This document shows positions 36,069-46,075 of a stretch of 59,527 bases of DNA, piece by piece. The stretch lies in the NCBI GenBank assembly GCA_947179325.1, contig CAMXAU010000017.1:1-59527 (forward strand), given 5' to 3'. Origin of the DNA: an uncultured Bacteroidales bacterium. GTDB lineage: Bacteria > Bacteroidota > Bacteroidia > Bacteroidales > UBA932. Every line of letters begins with the position of its first letter. Positions within the stretch are counted from its first letter, which is position 1. The notes under the pieces were generated by a model. The model made no database searches. It had not been told where the DNA came from and saw only the letters and a list, made by a program, of their open reading frames with translations. The translations under genes and the position numbers were made by a program.

Positions 36069-36968
36069 ATGAAAAAATACTTTATATATTTTTCTGTTGC
36101 TCTCCTTGCCGCTGTCTCATTTTCTGCTTGCCAGAAAGATGTGCTGAGCGAAAATAGCGTTATCAAGGTTGAGGTTGCCCCGCAGAATGATTTTGACAGA
36201 TGGCTTGTTGACAACTATGTCAATCCGTACAATATTGATTTCAAATACCGCTTTGAAATGAATGAGTCGGACCTGAACTACTATACGGTCCCTGCAGGCT
36301 ATGAAGAATCGATTGTCATGGCGCACCTTGTGAAATATCTCTGCGTAGATACTTATGACGAGGTTGCCGGGATTGACTTCACACGTGCATATTTCCCTAA
36401 GATGTTCTTCCTTATCGGGGAGTGGGAATACAGGAACAATGGAACATTTATCCTTGGTACTGCAGAGGGTGGAAAGAAAATCCTGCTTTCAGGAATCAAC
36501 TACATCTACAGTGTCCTTGAAATGGGCCCTGATGCACTGAACTACTATTATATCAAGACAATCCACCATGAGTTCACCCACATCCTGAACCAGACAAAGA
36601 ACTATCCTACGGACTTTGCCCAGATTACAGGTTCCGGATATGTGGCTGACAGCTGGAGTGAGTCGCCTTTTAATGAAGAGTATCTCCAGAATGGCTTTAT
36701 CAGTGCATATTCCCAGCATTCGGACGGTGAGGACTTTGCTGAAATGCTGTCAATATATGTGACCAATCCGCAGGAGTATTGGGATGCACAGCTGAAGGCG
36801 GCAGGAACAGCTGCAGCGGCGTCGATATCAGCAAAGCTTGACATTGTGCGTGACTATATGAAGACTTCGTGGTCCATTGACATTGACCAGCTTCGAAGCA
36901 CAGTCCTCCGTCGCCAGAGTGATGTGGCAAATGGCAAGATTGACCTTGAGGATATAACGATCAAATAA
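36069..36968 (+). CDS. SusCD-associated zinc metallohydrolase lipoprotein (right operon)
   Basis: This 299-residue lipoprotein (VSFSAC, Cys21) has zincin motif HEFTH at residues 167-171 and 'GEDFAEMLSIYVTNPQEYW' downstream. It aligns along its length with the left paralogue, sharing 'FDRWLVDNYV..PYNI', 'FILGTAEGG' and 'LRSTVLRRQSD'-like pieces. It is probably a cell-surface hydrolase feeding the SusCD pair. The active-site residues are intact in both copies. Confidence 0.93.
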   Translation: MKKYFIYFSVALLAAVSFSACQKDVLSENSVIKVEVAPQNDFDRWLVDNYVNPYNIDFKYRFEMNESDLNYYTVPAGYEESIVMAHLVKYLCVDTYDEVAGIDFTRAYFPKMFFLIGEWEYRNNGTFILGTAEGGKKILLSGINYIYSVLEMGPDALNYYYIKTIHHEFTHILNQTKNYPTDFAQITGSGYVADSWSESPFNEEYLQNGFISAYSQHSDGEDFAEMLSIYVTNPQEYWDAQLKAAGTAAAASISAKLDIVRDYMKTSWSIDIDQLRSTVLRRQSDVANGKIDLEDITIK

Positions 36969-36980
36969 GGGAGGAGATGT

Positions 36981-38306
36981 ATGAAACTGAATAAAATTAT
37001 ATTGGCTATTGCAGCGGTGGTCTCGCTGTCTTCTGTACAGTCGTGCCTTAAGGACCAGAGGGATGTCTTTGAAGAATCTTCTTCAGAACGTCTCCAGGCA
37101 TATCTCGAAAATCTCAGTGAGACTTTGATAGCTGCTGAGGATGGCTGGATCATGGAATACTATCCGGGGTCAAACCAGTCACGGGGAGGATATTCCTATC
37201 ATCTTTCTTTCACTGAGACAGAAGTGGAGGCAACTTCCGAGATTGATCCGGAAAACACTTACAAGAGCATATATAAGCTGACGACAGACAATGGTGCAGT
37301 TCTTTCTTTTGATGCATATAATCCTGTACTGCACTATTTTGCTACTCCGTCTTCTACAGAGTACCAGGCAAAGGGCGGTGACTTTGAGTTTACTGTCACC
37401 AGTGTCTCTCCTGAGAAGATAGGTCTTGTCGGCAAACGTTCGGGCAACCATTATGACCTCTATCCATATAGGAGCAGCTTTACTCCAAAACAGTACATGT
37501 CCAAAGTTGCGGAGATGTCTGAAAGCATTCGTGCTTCAATCATTGAGGGAATGATTGGCGAGACGGAAGTTTCCGGAACAGTGGATTTCAACAGCCGCAG
37601 GATTACTTTCAGCTACATTGTAGAGACATCTGTACCTGTCCCTGATGGGCAGGAGCCTGTAAAGGAGATTGAAGAAGTCGTAGTCACAGCTCCTTATATG
37701 TACACGGACACAGGCCTTAAGACATATGAGCCAGTGAAGGTTGCCGGCTATACTATAAACGTGATCTATTACCATTCGGAAAACAATATCATGACCACAG
37801 GTTCGGTAACGTTCCAGGGCAGGCTTCCTGAAGATTACACCGCATTTGAGGACTTCATCGGTGAATTCGCGATAACAACAGGTGCTGTTGGTTTCGGCCC
37901 TTACAATATCACTCTTACGCCGAATGAGACATCGGATGGATTCATACTGTCAGGTATCAGCAATCACTTCACCTTGAATGTCGGCTACAACAAGGCTAAA
38001 GGACGGCTTGTCATCTTGGGCCAGACCCTTGGTGCCAGCACAGGTTCAAACTATGTCATGTGGTGTCCTTGGTCGGCAGACTCCGGATATTTAACATGGG
38101 CTGAGGGGATAGGTATGGAAGTGTACCGGGACATAACTGACCCTACAGGCTCTACGTTCCTGTTCGAGGACAATGGTGTATGGGGTGACTATCGCTGTGA
38201 TTCGTTCATCCTGTATGAGTTCACTTCGGATGGCTCAAGCATTGACTCGTGGACCGGATGGGGAGAATACAGATATCCTTACTTCAGTACTCTTAAACGT
38301 AAATAA
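36981..38306 (+). CDS. DUF4302 lipoprotein (right operon)
   Basis: This 441-residue lipoprotein (SSVQSC) carries the DUF4302 start 'DVFEESSSERLQAYLENLS' followed by 'DGWIMEYYPGS' and 'AVLSFDAYNPVLHYFATPSS', closely parallel to the left paralogue. The rest is beta-rich with low similarity between the two copies. It begins 12 bases after the metallohydrolase stop. Accessory role in import; ligand unknown. Confidence 0.92.
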   Translation: MKLNKIILAIAAVVSLSSVQSCLKDQRDVFEESSSERLQAYLENLSETLIAAEDGWIMEYYPGSNQSRGGYSYHLSFTETEVEATSEIDPENTYKSIYKLTTDNGAVLSFDAYNPVLHYFATPSSTEYQAKGGDFEFTVTSVSPEKIGLVGKRSGNHYDLYPYRSSFTPKQYMSKVAEMSESIRASIIEGMIGETEVSGTVDFNSRRITFSYIVETSVPVPDGQEPVKEIEEVVVTAPYMYTDTGLKTYEPVKVAGYTINVIYYHSENNIMTTGSVTFQGRLPEDYTAFEDFIGEFAITTGAVGFGPYNITLTPNETSDGFILSGISNHFTLNVGYNKAKGRLVILGQTLGASTGSNYVMWCPWSADSGYLTWAEGIGMEVYRDITDPTGSTFLFEDNGVWGDYRCDSFILYEFTSDGSSIDSWTGWGEYRYPYFSTLKRK

Positions 38307-38320
38307 AAGCGGTGGATATT

Positions 38321-40498
38321 ATGAGAAAGATTTATACAATAATATGCCTGGGCCTTGCATTCCTTGCTGCCTCTTCCTGCAATAAGCAGGAGGAGGAGCC
38401 GCAAGGTCCGGTGATCACTATCTTGGCAAGTGATCTGACAATACCTGCAAAAGGTGGGGCTGCTACCATTGAATTCATTTCTGAGGCCCCGTTCACAGTA
38501 ACAGTGGACAAGGACTGGTGCGATGTCTCTGTGGATGAGACTGTGGCGACATTTACAGCAGCTGCAAACGAAAGCCTGGAGTCAAGGTATGCAAAGGCTG
38601 TTATAAAGGCTGGAGACGAGACCAGGGAGTTGACTATACAGCAGTTCGGCTTCTATACAAGCGGATTTGAGCCTTCTGATATCAGGGCTTCATCAGATGC
38701 CGCAACTTTTGAGTTCAAGTATGAATATGACGAGGAGATTGTCGCTGGCTCTGATGCAGACTGGATCACGGTCACGACAACGGCAGACCGCCTTATAGTC
38801 AATCTTGCAGAGAATACCATGGCAGGCACGCCTGAGAACCCTGCGCGCTATGCTGAAATCAGCTGGTCTCTTGGATATGACCACGGTGTCATAAATGTCA
38901 TCCAGAACAACCTTTCTTTCATGAAGGTTGACAGCAACTGGAATGTGCACTATGATGGAGTACAGACATGGCAGGGCCAGGAGGTGGCAATCATTACCAA
39001 TGATGTTGCCGACCCGTCTGCGTCAGGTAAATATGGCATATATGCCGTCGCGAAATCAGAATTTACGGCGAGTGGCCTGGATATGAATGACTATGCATTG
39101 CTTGTCTCAGACGCTTTCCGTGATGAAATCCTGTATTTCATTGACTATTATGCCGCTCAGGGAAGGAATTACTCATTTGCTGATTTCATTTATGAAGAGA
39201 CAGACTATGAGATATTCAATCCATTTGATGACGGTGACTATATCGCTTTTGCATTAGGATTTACAGATGACGGGGAGACTACCGGCCATTATGCGTATAA
39301 GGACTTTACAGTCAAGTCTTCAGGTAGCTCGGCAACCGGCTATGATGCATGGCTCGGCGAGTGGGAGGTTAAGCGTGGCAGCACTACCGATATCTGGACG
39401 ATTGTGGCAGATGAGCAAGGCTCGACATACACAATTACCGGCATAGAAGGCAAAGATTATCCGGTTTCTGCTTCCTATTCTTCTACAGGGCAGATTGAAG
39501 TCCGTGCGCAGGATGAGATAGGTGTCTACAGCTCTTCAAATTATGGAGAGTGCACTATCGGGCTCTTCGGAGGATGGGGCGCATCAAGCTTCGCTACAGG
39601 AACATATGCGATCTTTACAGGCAAGATTTCCGGAAATAAGGCTGAACTTACCCCGGAAACAGTGAGGTTCTCTGACGGCTCTTCAAATCTCATTGAGCGT
39701 GTGCAGTTTATAGCGACAACATCTGACGGGCGCTATCTGACCATCTCACAGGACAAGACACCTCTTCCTGTCACCATTACCAGGAAGGGCAGCGGTGGCG
39801 ACAATCCAGGAGGCGGAGATGGGACCGGTTCAGACAAGTACAACAGCTGGCTTGGCTCATGGAGCGTTGATTCCGGGGCATTTAACATTACCCTTACACA
39901 GAATGCCGCTGATAAGTCAATGTGGATGAGAGGCTGGCAGTTTGAGGAGACATTCTTCGATTCGTCACTCGTTACATACGAAAATGGAGCTATAACTATC
40001 TATGGTGACACTTCTACTCCTGTTGCAGGTAATGTCAATATCGGAGTTCCTGAGGGGCCGTGTGACTTGTATTATGCCGGCTTCTTCCTGGATGGTAATG
40101 ATGAGTATTATCTCCTTTCTGCTGAACCATATGATGTTGCAACAGCGTCTATACAGTCAGACGGCTCGGCTGTCTTTGCAGGAAATCAGTTTACGCTCAG
40201 AGGGGAAGGCGATTTCGTATTTATAAGATATGAGCTGATTGCTGTTCCGATATCAGATCCTGACGGAGGTGTGTATACGTTCGAAAGTCCGAATGAATTC
40301 CCTCTGACGGCAGTTAAGGCCGGAACGTCATCAGTCAAGGCGATGGGTGCTCCTGCGGCAGGAAAATGGACCAGGAGTGATCTCCGGAAATCTTCTGGAG
40401 CTAAATTGTCCGGAATGGGGAATGAAATGATTTGCACTCCTTATCTGGCTGTGCCTGAAGTTCCTGTACGCTACAGAAAACACGTGAAAACGAACTAA
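38321..40498 (+). CDS. BACON-type multi-domain surface lipoprotein (right operon)
   Basis: This 725-residue lipoprotein (AFLAASSC) begins with a BACON-like domain (ASDLTIPAKGGAATIEF, 'CDVSVDETVATFTAAAN') and a second, degenerate one. A module of about 130 residues ('YALLVSDAFRDEI', 'ALGFTDDGETTGHYAYKDF') follows, then two copies of a beta domain opening 'YDAWLGEWEV' and 'YNSWLGSWSV'. The same order of modules recurs in the next gene. It is probably a substrate-binding protein of the surface complex. The ATG at 38321 removes three residues before the signal peptide. Confidence 0.82.
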   Translation: MRKIYTIICLGLAFLAASSCNKQEEEPQGPVITILASDLTIPAKGGAATIEFISEAPFTVTVDKDWCDVSVDETVATFTAAANESLESRYAKAVIKAGDETRELTIQQFGFYTSGFEPSDIRASSDAATFEFKYEYDEEIVAGSDADWITVTTTADRLIVNLAENTMAGTPENPARYAEISWSLGYDHGVINVIQNNLSFMKVDSNWNVHYDGVQTWQGQEVAIITNDVADPSASGKYGIYAVAKSEFTASGLDMNDYALLVSDAFRDEILYFIDYYAAQGRNYSFADFIYEETDYEIFNPFDDGDYIAFALGFTDDGETTGHYAYKDFTVKSSGSSATGYDAWLGEWEVKRGSTTDIWTIVADEQGSTYTITGIEGKDYPVSASYSSTGQIEVRAQDEIGVYSSSNYGECTIGLFGGWGASSFATGTYAIFTGKISGNKAELTPETVRFSDGSSNLIERVQFIATTSDGRYLTISQDKTPLPVTITRKGSGGDNPGGGDGTGSDKYNSWLGSWSVDSGAFNITLTQNAADKSMWMRGWQFEETFFDSSLVTYENGAITIYGDTSTPVAGNVNIGVPEGPCDLYYAGFFLDGNDEYYLLSAEPYDVATASIQSDGSAVFAGNQFTLRGEGDFVFIRYELIAVPISDPDGGVYTFESPNEFPLTAVKAGTSSVKAMGAPAAGKWTRSDLRKSSGAKLSGMGNEMICTPYLAVPEVPVRYRKHVKTN

Positions 40499-40515
40499 AC
40501 TAATCAATATTCATT

Positions 40516-43500
40516 ATGAAAAACAAAATCTTTTGGGCAGTCGCTGCCACAGTTCTGTTCCTTTGCGGATGTGTAAAGGACCAGGAACTCTATGACAAGG
40601 TTGATGATCTTGGGAATAGAGTGTCGGCTCTTGAAGAGACAGTGAAGGAACTCAACCAGGTTACCATACCTGGTATGCAGTCTATCGTTGCTGCGATTCA
40701 GGGCAACATCTACGTGACATCTGTCACTACTACTGCGGATGGTTATCTGATAACTTTCTCTAATTCTACAACTGCTGTCATCAAGAACGGTACTGATGGC
40801 CAGGATGGAAAAGACGGTGTTGACGGTGAAAAAGGTGACAAGGGGGAGACTCCTGTCATCAGTGTGGTAGAGATTGACGGTGAATTCTACTGGGCAATCG
40901 ACGGGGAGCCGCTTCTCAATGAGAATGGCAATATGGTCTCTGTCTACTATACTCTTCCTCAGCTCCGCATATTCGAGGGCAAATGGCAGGTTTCATACGA
41001 CGAGGGAAAGACCTGGAAAGACGTTGAGACAACAGGTGCTGCCACAGGCTCTACAATATCAATTGAGGATGGTGACACAACGGTTACTTTCTACATCAAC
41101 GGAGAGGCCTACACTATCCAGAAAGAGCTTCCTTTCTATCTCATATTCGACAGCCGCAAAGATATAGGTGTCCCTGTTGGTGAGAAATATAACTTCACAT
41201 ATACAATCCAGGGCATAAATGCCGGTGATGAGGTTGAGGTAGACGTCCTCAGCTGCACTGCAGGATGGGAGGCGGAAATCGTTTCAATCCCTTCTGGAGA
41301 TACTCCAGGTGTCCTTGCTGTGACTAATATTGAGAACAACTCAGGAAAAGTGTTTGTCTATGCGTCTAACGGACGTGGCAAGACAGACATCAAGTCTCTC
41401 CTTTTCGAGGATGGTGTGCTCACAGCAGAGGCTGATGTAAAGCCTGTTCCTGCTGCAGGTGGAGAGGTAACAGTTTCCGTTACAACCAACATGAGCTATG
41501 AACTTTATGTCGACAAGACCCAGGGGTGGATTTCAGTTCTCCCTGCAACCAAGGCTACACATACAGATGTGTATACTCTTGCATGCGCTAAAAATGAGAC
41601 AGGCGACTTCCGTTCTGCAGAAGTTGATGTAATCAATACCCAGACAGCTGAGGTTGTAAGTGTGTATGTTGTTCTCCAGTATCCGTCGGAGACTGTTACA
41701 ACAAGCATTGCTTCTCTTGCAAATGTGGCTGACAACACTCCTGTTGTACTTTATAATGAGACAGTGCTCGCATCTTCGGAGATTTCAGCAGTTGTTTCAG
41801 ACGGCACAAGCTTCCTTTCAGTAAGAGGTCTTGAAGAAGCCCTCACTCTGGGTAACGAGATTGTTATCAGCGGTGTCAAGAAGTCAGATGCAGATGGTAC
41901 TGTCTATGTCGAGCTTACTTCATTTGAAGTTGCAGCGGAGACTTCTGCTGTGTCGAACCCGGAAACCACTTACTATGGACTGGCGACAGGGGATGAACTT
42001 CCTCTTTACACATCAGTGACAGGACCTCTTGCAAATGATGGCAGTTCATATTCTGTGACAGCATACGAAGGACAGAAAGTGGTTGTCGAGGCTCCGGCTG
42101 CTGGCTATGAGCTTGCATCAAATGTCGGCAAGACCGTGACTGTCTATGGCTATATCACTGCGATAGAGGAAGTCAGCGCAGAGGAGACATATACAATCAT
42201 TATCAACAATGTCTCTGTAGTCGAGTTCAAGGAAAATGCCTCATGGGAACTTTCTTACAAGAATGACCCTACAGTAGAGGCTGGCTATCCGGAAATCATT
42301 ACCAACACTGTATCCGGCTCTTCTGTACCTTATCAGCTCACTCTTATCTCAGAAGAAGCGTATAATGAGATCGGCGGTGCAGAGACTCTCGCATTGGCAT
42401 TATGTGATGATCTCCAGTATTACTATTGGTATTATGGACTTCTCTTTGGCTATTCTCAGTCAGACCTGTATTCAATCTTCGTCCATGTTGACGGGGCAAC
42501 TGGACATGACGCATTCAAGGAGATCGAGTATGGTAGATACTATGCCGTTGCAGTCGGAATCAACCCTGATGGAACAGCTACAGGTGACTATAAGGTGCAG
42601 GCGTTCGAGAAGACTGAGCCTAAGTCTATTGCAACTTATGAGGACTTCATCGGAGAATGGACGATGGGCAGTGACATACTTGTTGTGACAGAGAAAGTCA
42701 ATGGCAAGACATACAATGTAACTGGAATTGCTAAACAGGAGAGTCTGGGGGTGGCACCGGTTGAGGCAGAGTTTGTAGACGGTAAATTTATCCTTAAAGA
42801 GCAGGATACAGAGGCTACTTATCAGAATGTAAACTACGGTACATGTAATGTTTGCCTTAGTGGAGGATTTATCTATGGCGGCAATGAGTATGGAGCATAT
42901 CCAGTAAATGTAAAGGAGAAAAGTGTGATCTTTACAGGATATATGTTTGATGACAGCGGTATTGTTACGGTTGAACCAGGCTCTTGCTCTTTCGGCCCTT
43001 TTATGGACATTGTCTTTTCTTGGGTAATCCCTTCAGGAGAAAATGCAGGCAAAGGAAATAGCTTTACTCCTGGAACTGCTATCGTTAGCCAGATGACTAA
43101 ATATGTTGACAGCATTCCTGCAGAGCTTCTTGGTAAATGGGTTTGTAAAGAAAAAGCAGATATGTGGGGTGAAGACACCTATACTGACTGGACAATAACT
43201 ATTGAGAAGTCCGGGACAGGTGTTGCAATGAAAGGATTTGATGCCGGTATGGATGATGTTTGCCGGCAAAATGGTCTGACTCTGGTTTACCCTGTTGCAA
43301 GCTGGGATCCTGATGCGCAGACTCTTACTGTTCAGGATAACACTCCTACAGGAATTGCTTCAAACGGAGACTCAATTAACTGGAGGGGATTTGTCGGTGA
43401 CTATTATAGTAATATAGTATTCACAGCTGATTTGAATAATGGAATATTGAGTCTTGCTGTTGATGGCTTTATGGCGTGCAACACTTCAGGTGCATTCTCC

Positions 43501-43728
43501 GGATTTGAGGCTCCTCTCGAGTTTAATAAAGAGGGTACAGGCACTTCTTCTACCCATGCAGTCAAGAGTGCTGTCCATTCTTCAAAGGTGAATACGCCTA
43601 AGGCTAATTCAATGTCTGTATACAATGGCGATGCTGTTGCCAAGACAGTGAAAGTACCTGTGCAGAAGACCCTTGATGCGCGTGTCGCAAAATCAGGAAA
43701 AGCTTCTGTGGTAAAACTTTCGAAATAA
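40516..43728 (+). CDS. DUF4988-like coiled-coil/collagen-like surface lipoprotein (right operon)
   Basis: This 1070-residue lipoprotein (LFLCGC) has several parts. A coiled coil 'LYDKVDDLGNRVSALEETVKELN' sits after the anchor, followed by a collagen-like G-x-y stretch (GTDGQDGKDGVDGEKGDKG, about residues 95-113) and the DUF4988/PL29-N-like 'EIDGEFYWAIDGEPLL'. A BACON domain comes near residue 310 and an OB-like region near 400 (ASLANVADNTPVVL). Then come the same module pair as in the preceding gene ('YYAVAVGINPDGTATGDYKVQAF', 'DFIGEWTMGS'). No catalytic motif is visible. It may be a long surface stalk for substrate capture. No left counterpart exists. Confidence 0.8.
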   Translation: MKNKIFWAVAATVLFLCGCVKDQELYDKVDDLGNRVSALEETVKELNQVTIPGMQSIVAAIQGNIYVTSVTTTADGYLITFSNSTTAVIKNGTDGQDGKDGVDGEKGDKGETPVISVVEIDGEFYWAIDGEPLLNENGNMVSVYYTLPQLRIFEGKWQVSYDEGKTWKDVETTGAATGSTISIEDGDTTVTFYINGEAYTIQKELPFYLIFDSRKDIGVPVGEKYNFTYTIQGINAGDEVEVDVLSCTAGWEAEIVSIPSGDTPGVLAVTNIENNSGKVFVYASNGRGKTDIKSLLFEDGVLTAEADVKPVPAAGGEVTVSVTTNMSYELYVDKTQGWISVLPATKATHTDVYTLACAKNETGDFRSAEVDVINTQTAEVVSVYVVLQYPSETVTTSIASLANVADNTPVVLYNETVLASSEISAVVSDGTSFLSVRGLEEALTLGNEIVISGVKKSDADGTVYVELTSFEVAAETSAVSNPETTYYGLATGDELPLYTSVTGPLANDGSSYSVTAYEGQKVVVEAPAAGYELASNVGKTVTVYGYITAIEEVSAEETYTIIINNVSVVEFKENASWELSYKNDPTVEAGYPEIITNTVSGSSVPYQLTLISEEAYNEIGGAETLALALCDDLQYYYWYYGLLFGYSQSDLYSIFVHVDGATGHDAFKEIEYGRYYAVAVGINPDGTATGDYKVQAFEKTEPKSIATYEDFIGEWTMGSDILVVTEKVNGKTYNVTGIAKQESLGVAPVEAEFVDGKFILKEQDTEATYQNVNYGTCNVCLSGGFIYGGNEYGAYPVNVKEKSVIFTGYMFDDSGIVTVEPGSCSFGPFMDIVFSWVIPSGENAGKGNSFTPGTAIVSQMTKYVDSIPAELLGKWVCKEKADMWGEDTYTDWTITIEKSGTGVAMKGFDAGMDDVCRQNGLTLVYPVASWDPDAQTLTVQDNTPTGIASNGDSINWRGFVGDYYSNIVFTADLNNGILSLAVDGFMACNTSGAFSGFEAPLEFNKEGTGTSSTHAVKSAVHSSKVNTPKANSMSVYNGDAVAKTVKVPVQKTLDARVAKSGKASVVKLSK

Positions 43729-43746
43729 ATTAATAAGTTTGTTGTC

Positions 43747-43780
43747 AAGGGATCCGGTAATTGTGCCGGGTCCCTTTTAA
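43747..43780 (+). terminator. Hairpin between DUF4988-like gene and subtilisin gene (right operon)
   Basis: AAGGGATCCGG (43747-43757) pairs with CCGGGTCCCTT (43766-43776) with one wobble pair, followed by TTTT. It looks like an intrinsic terminator inside the gene row and occupies the same position as the hairpin at 20849-20886 in the left operon. Confidence 0.7.
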
Positions 43781-43789
43781 TCAATCTAT

Positions 43790-46072
43790 ATGAACGCTAA
43801 AATATGCGCATTGCCGTTGACCCTGCTGGTGGGCACGGCTGCAATCTTTTCTTCCTGTTCTAAATCAGAACAGGTATTCTCGGCTAAAGACGGGAACAGG
43901 AATCCGGGTCTGCAGACGCAGACACCGTATACACAGGATGAAATAGACCGGGCAATCTATATCCCAGGCTCTGTGATTGTCAAATTCACTGCAGAGACAG
44001 CTGATGCCATAGAGAAAAGAAATGACAGCCCTCTTGAGCCTGTCTCGGAGGACCTTGGACTGAGGCATATGGAGCGTCTTTTCCCTGATGCCGGCGAATT
44101 CGAGGAGAGGAGCCGTGCAATGGGGCTTCACCAGTACTATATCGTGGATTTCGATACGTCAGTGCCGCTGGCAAAGGCTCAGTCCTTGCTTGAATCCGTC
44201 AGTGGCGTTGAGTCTTTCGAAAAACGTAATGTCATATGTCTTGCTGATGCGACCAACGATGCCTATTATTCGTATCTATGGGAGTATAGCGGAACTTACA
44301 GCATACATGTGGAAGAGGCGTGGGAATATACGACGGGGGACCCTTCTGTGGTTGTCTGTGTCGTGGATGAGGGTGTACAGCTTGACCATGAGGACCTTGC
44401 ATGGAACTGCGGAAGTGTACACTATAATTTTGTCGCAAATAATTCTACTATAGTTGCCGGTGACCATGGAACGCATGTCGCCGGGACAATTGCTGCCGTG
44501 GGAAACAACGGAAAGGGTATAGCAGGAATTGCCGGAGGTGATTATGCCAGGGGTAGAAAAGGGACTACCATCATCAGTTCACAGGTCTTCCAGGGCAATA
44601 GCTCTGCCTACAGTTTCCAGAATGCGATCAAGTGGGGCGCAGACAACGGCGCTGTCATCAGCCAGAACAGCTGGGGCAACAGCTACGATTTTGACAATGA
44701 CGGGCAGCTTTCTGAATATGAGAAGAATTATGCCCTTAATGATAAGATATCCGCATCAATGGCGGCTGCAATCGACTATTTTATCCAGTATGCCGGCTGC
44801 GACAAGAATGGCGAGCAGAAACCGGATTCCCCGATGAAGGGAGGAGTGGTTGTCTTTGCAGCAGGAAATGACGGACTTGCCAATGGGGTCCCTGCGCATT
44901 ATGAGCCGGTCATCGCTGTCGGCTCGACCGGCAGGACAGGACGCCTTTCCACTTTCTCGAATTACGGGGACTGGGCAGATATCTGCGCTCCTGGTGAGGT
45001 GATATGCAGCTGTGTCCCTTCGGGCCAGTATGCTCAGATGAATGGAACTTCCATGGCCTGTCCCCATGTCTCGGGAGGACTTGCGCTTCTTCTTGCCATG
45101 TTCGGTAAAGAAGGGTTTACCAATGAAGACCTGACTGATATCCTGCTGTCAGGTGCCAATCCGGACATCATCAACTGTTCTGGAAAGTCTATGGGGCCGT
45201 ATCTGGATCTGCTCGGCTCCCTGGAATATGGAATAGAGAAATATAAGAGGGCTGACAACAATGCCCCGGTGATAGAAACTTCATATGACGGTGACTTCAG
45301 GTTCCGCCAGTGGGAAAATGTCTCTATTGAGTTTACTGTCTCTGACCCTGACGGTGACAGGGTTGAAGTTACTTCGGAAGTTGAGGGGCGTGCGAAGATT
45401 GCCCCTGGTACAGCCGCAGATACATATGTCTTTACCCTGATGTGTGAGCTTGTCACTGACTTTACTCCAAAGAAAGCAAAGATAACCGCAACGGACATGT
45501 ATGGCGGAATATGCGAAAAGGAATTCACCTATCAGGTGGTTGAGAACCAGGCTCCGTTTGCAAGCGGCTTTTTCATGGACGCGGTGATGCCTGCTTCCGG
45601 TGAACTCAATGTCAGTGCAGACGGTGTCTTTGAAGACCCTGATGATGAGCCTCTGTCCTATACGGCCACAGTCTCGCCGTCAGGAATTGTAAAGGTGTCG
45701 GTTGATGGAAATACCGTAAAGATCCAGAAGCAGCAGGACGGCCTTGCTACGGTCACTGTCACAGCAAAGGATTATATGGGCGCAAAGGCATCTGCAAGCT
45801 TTAAGGTCCTGTCACGTGATGAGAGCAGTCCGTTCGACTATTATCCGAATCCGGTCAAGGATTTTCTCAACATACGGACTTCCGGCATGCAGCCGGAGGA
45901 AGTGCAGGTCAGGATATCTCCAGTCAATGGGTCAGCGATGTTTGATGGGGTGGTTTCCTGCAGTGCATTTGAGCCGGGAAGAATAGATATGACCAATTAT
46001 GCACCGGGACAATATACCCTGAAGGTCAATCTGCAGGGTAAAGAATACAGTAACATGATAGTTAAGAGATAA
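43790..46072 (+). CDS. S8 subtilisin-like protease with type IX sorting domain (right operon)
   Basis: This 760-residue protease has a propeptide-like region (about 55-150) and the S8 triad: Asp193 (VVDEG), His226 (DHGTHVAGT) and Ser421 (NGTSMACPH). Two beta-sandwich domains follow. The last 75 residues form a type A type IX secretion sorting domain ('YYPNPVKDFLNIRT' ... 'YSNMIVKR'). The N-terminus also reads like a lipobox (AAIFSSC), which is unusual together with a sorting domain. A PorV-like gene follows three bases later. It is probably exported to the cell surface to digest protein. Confidence 0.93.
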   Translation: MNAKICALPLTLLVGTAAIFSSCSKSEQVFSAKDGNRNPGLQTQTPYTQDEIDRAIYIPGSVIVKFTAETADAIEKRNDSPLEPVSEDLGLRHMERLFPDAGEFEERSRAMGLHQYYIVDFDTSVPLAKAQSLLESVSGVESFEKRNVICLADATNDAYYSYLWEYSGTYSIHVEEAWEYTTGDPSVVVCVVDEGVQLDHEDLAWNCGSVHYNFVANNSTIVAGDHGTHVAGTIAAVGNNGKGIAGIAGGDYARGRKGTTIISSQVFQGNSSAYSFQNAIKWGADNGAVISQNSWGNSYDFDNDGQLSEYEKNYALNDKISASMAAAIDYFIQYAGCDKNGEQKPDSPMKGGVVVFAAGNDGLANGVPAHYEPVIAVGSTGRTGRLSTFSNYGDWADICAPGEVICSCVPSGQYAQMNGTSMACPHVSGGLALLLAMFGKEGFTNEDLTDILLSGANPDIINCSGKSMGPYLDLLGSLEYGIEKYKRADNNAPVIETSYDGDFRFRQWENVSIEFTVSDPDGDRVEVTSEVEGRAKIAPGTAADTYVFTLMCELVTDFTPKKAKITATDMYGGICEKEFTYQVVENQAPFASGFFMDAVMPASGELNVSADGVFEDPDDEPLSYTATVSPSGIVKVSVDGNTVKIQKQQDGLATVTVTAKDYMGAKASASFKVLSRDESSPFDYYPNPVKDFLNIRTSGMQPEEVQVRISPVNGSAMFDGVVSCSAFEPGRIDMTNYAPGQYTLKVNLQGKEYSNMIVKR

Positions 46073-46075
46073 GCC

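Noticed and set aside
40798..40850. Collagen-like stretch as a sign of phage tail fibre origin
   Set aside because: It sits in a lipoprotein with BACON and DUF4988-like parts inside an import operon; no phage gene is near.
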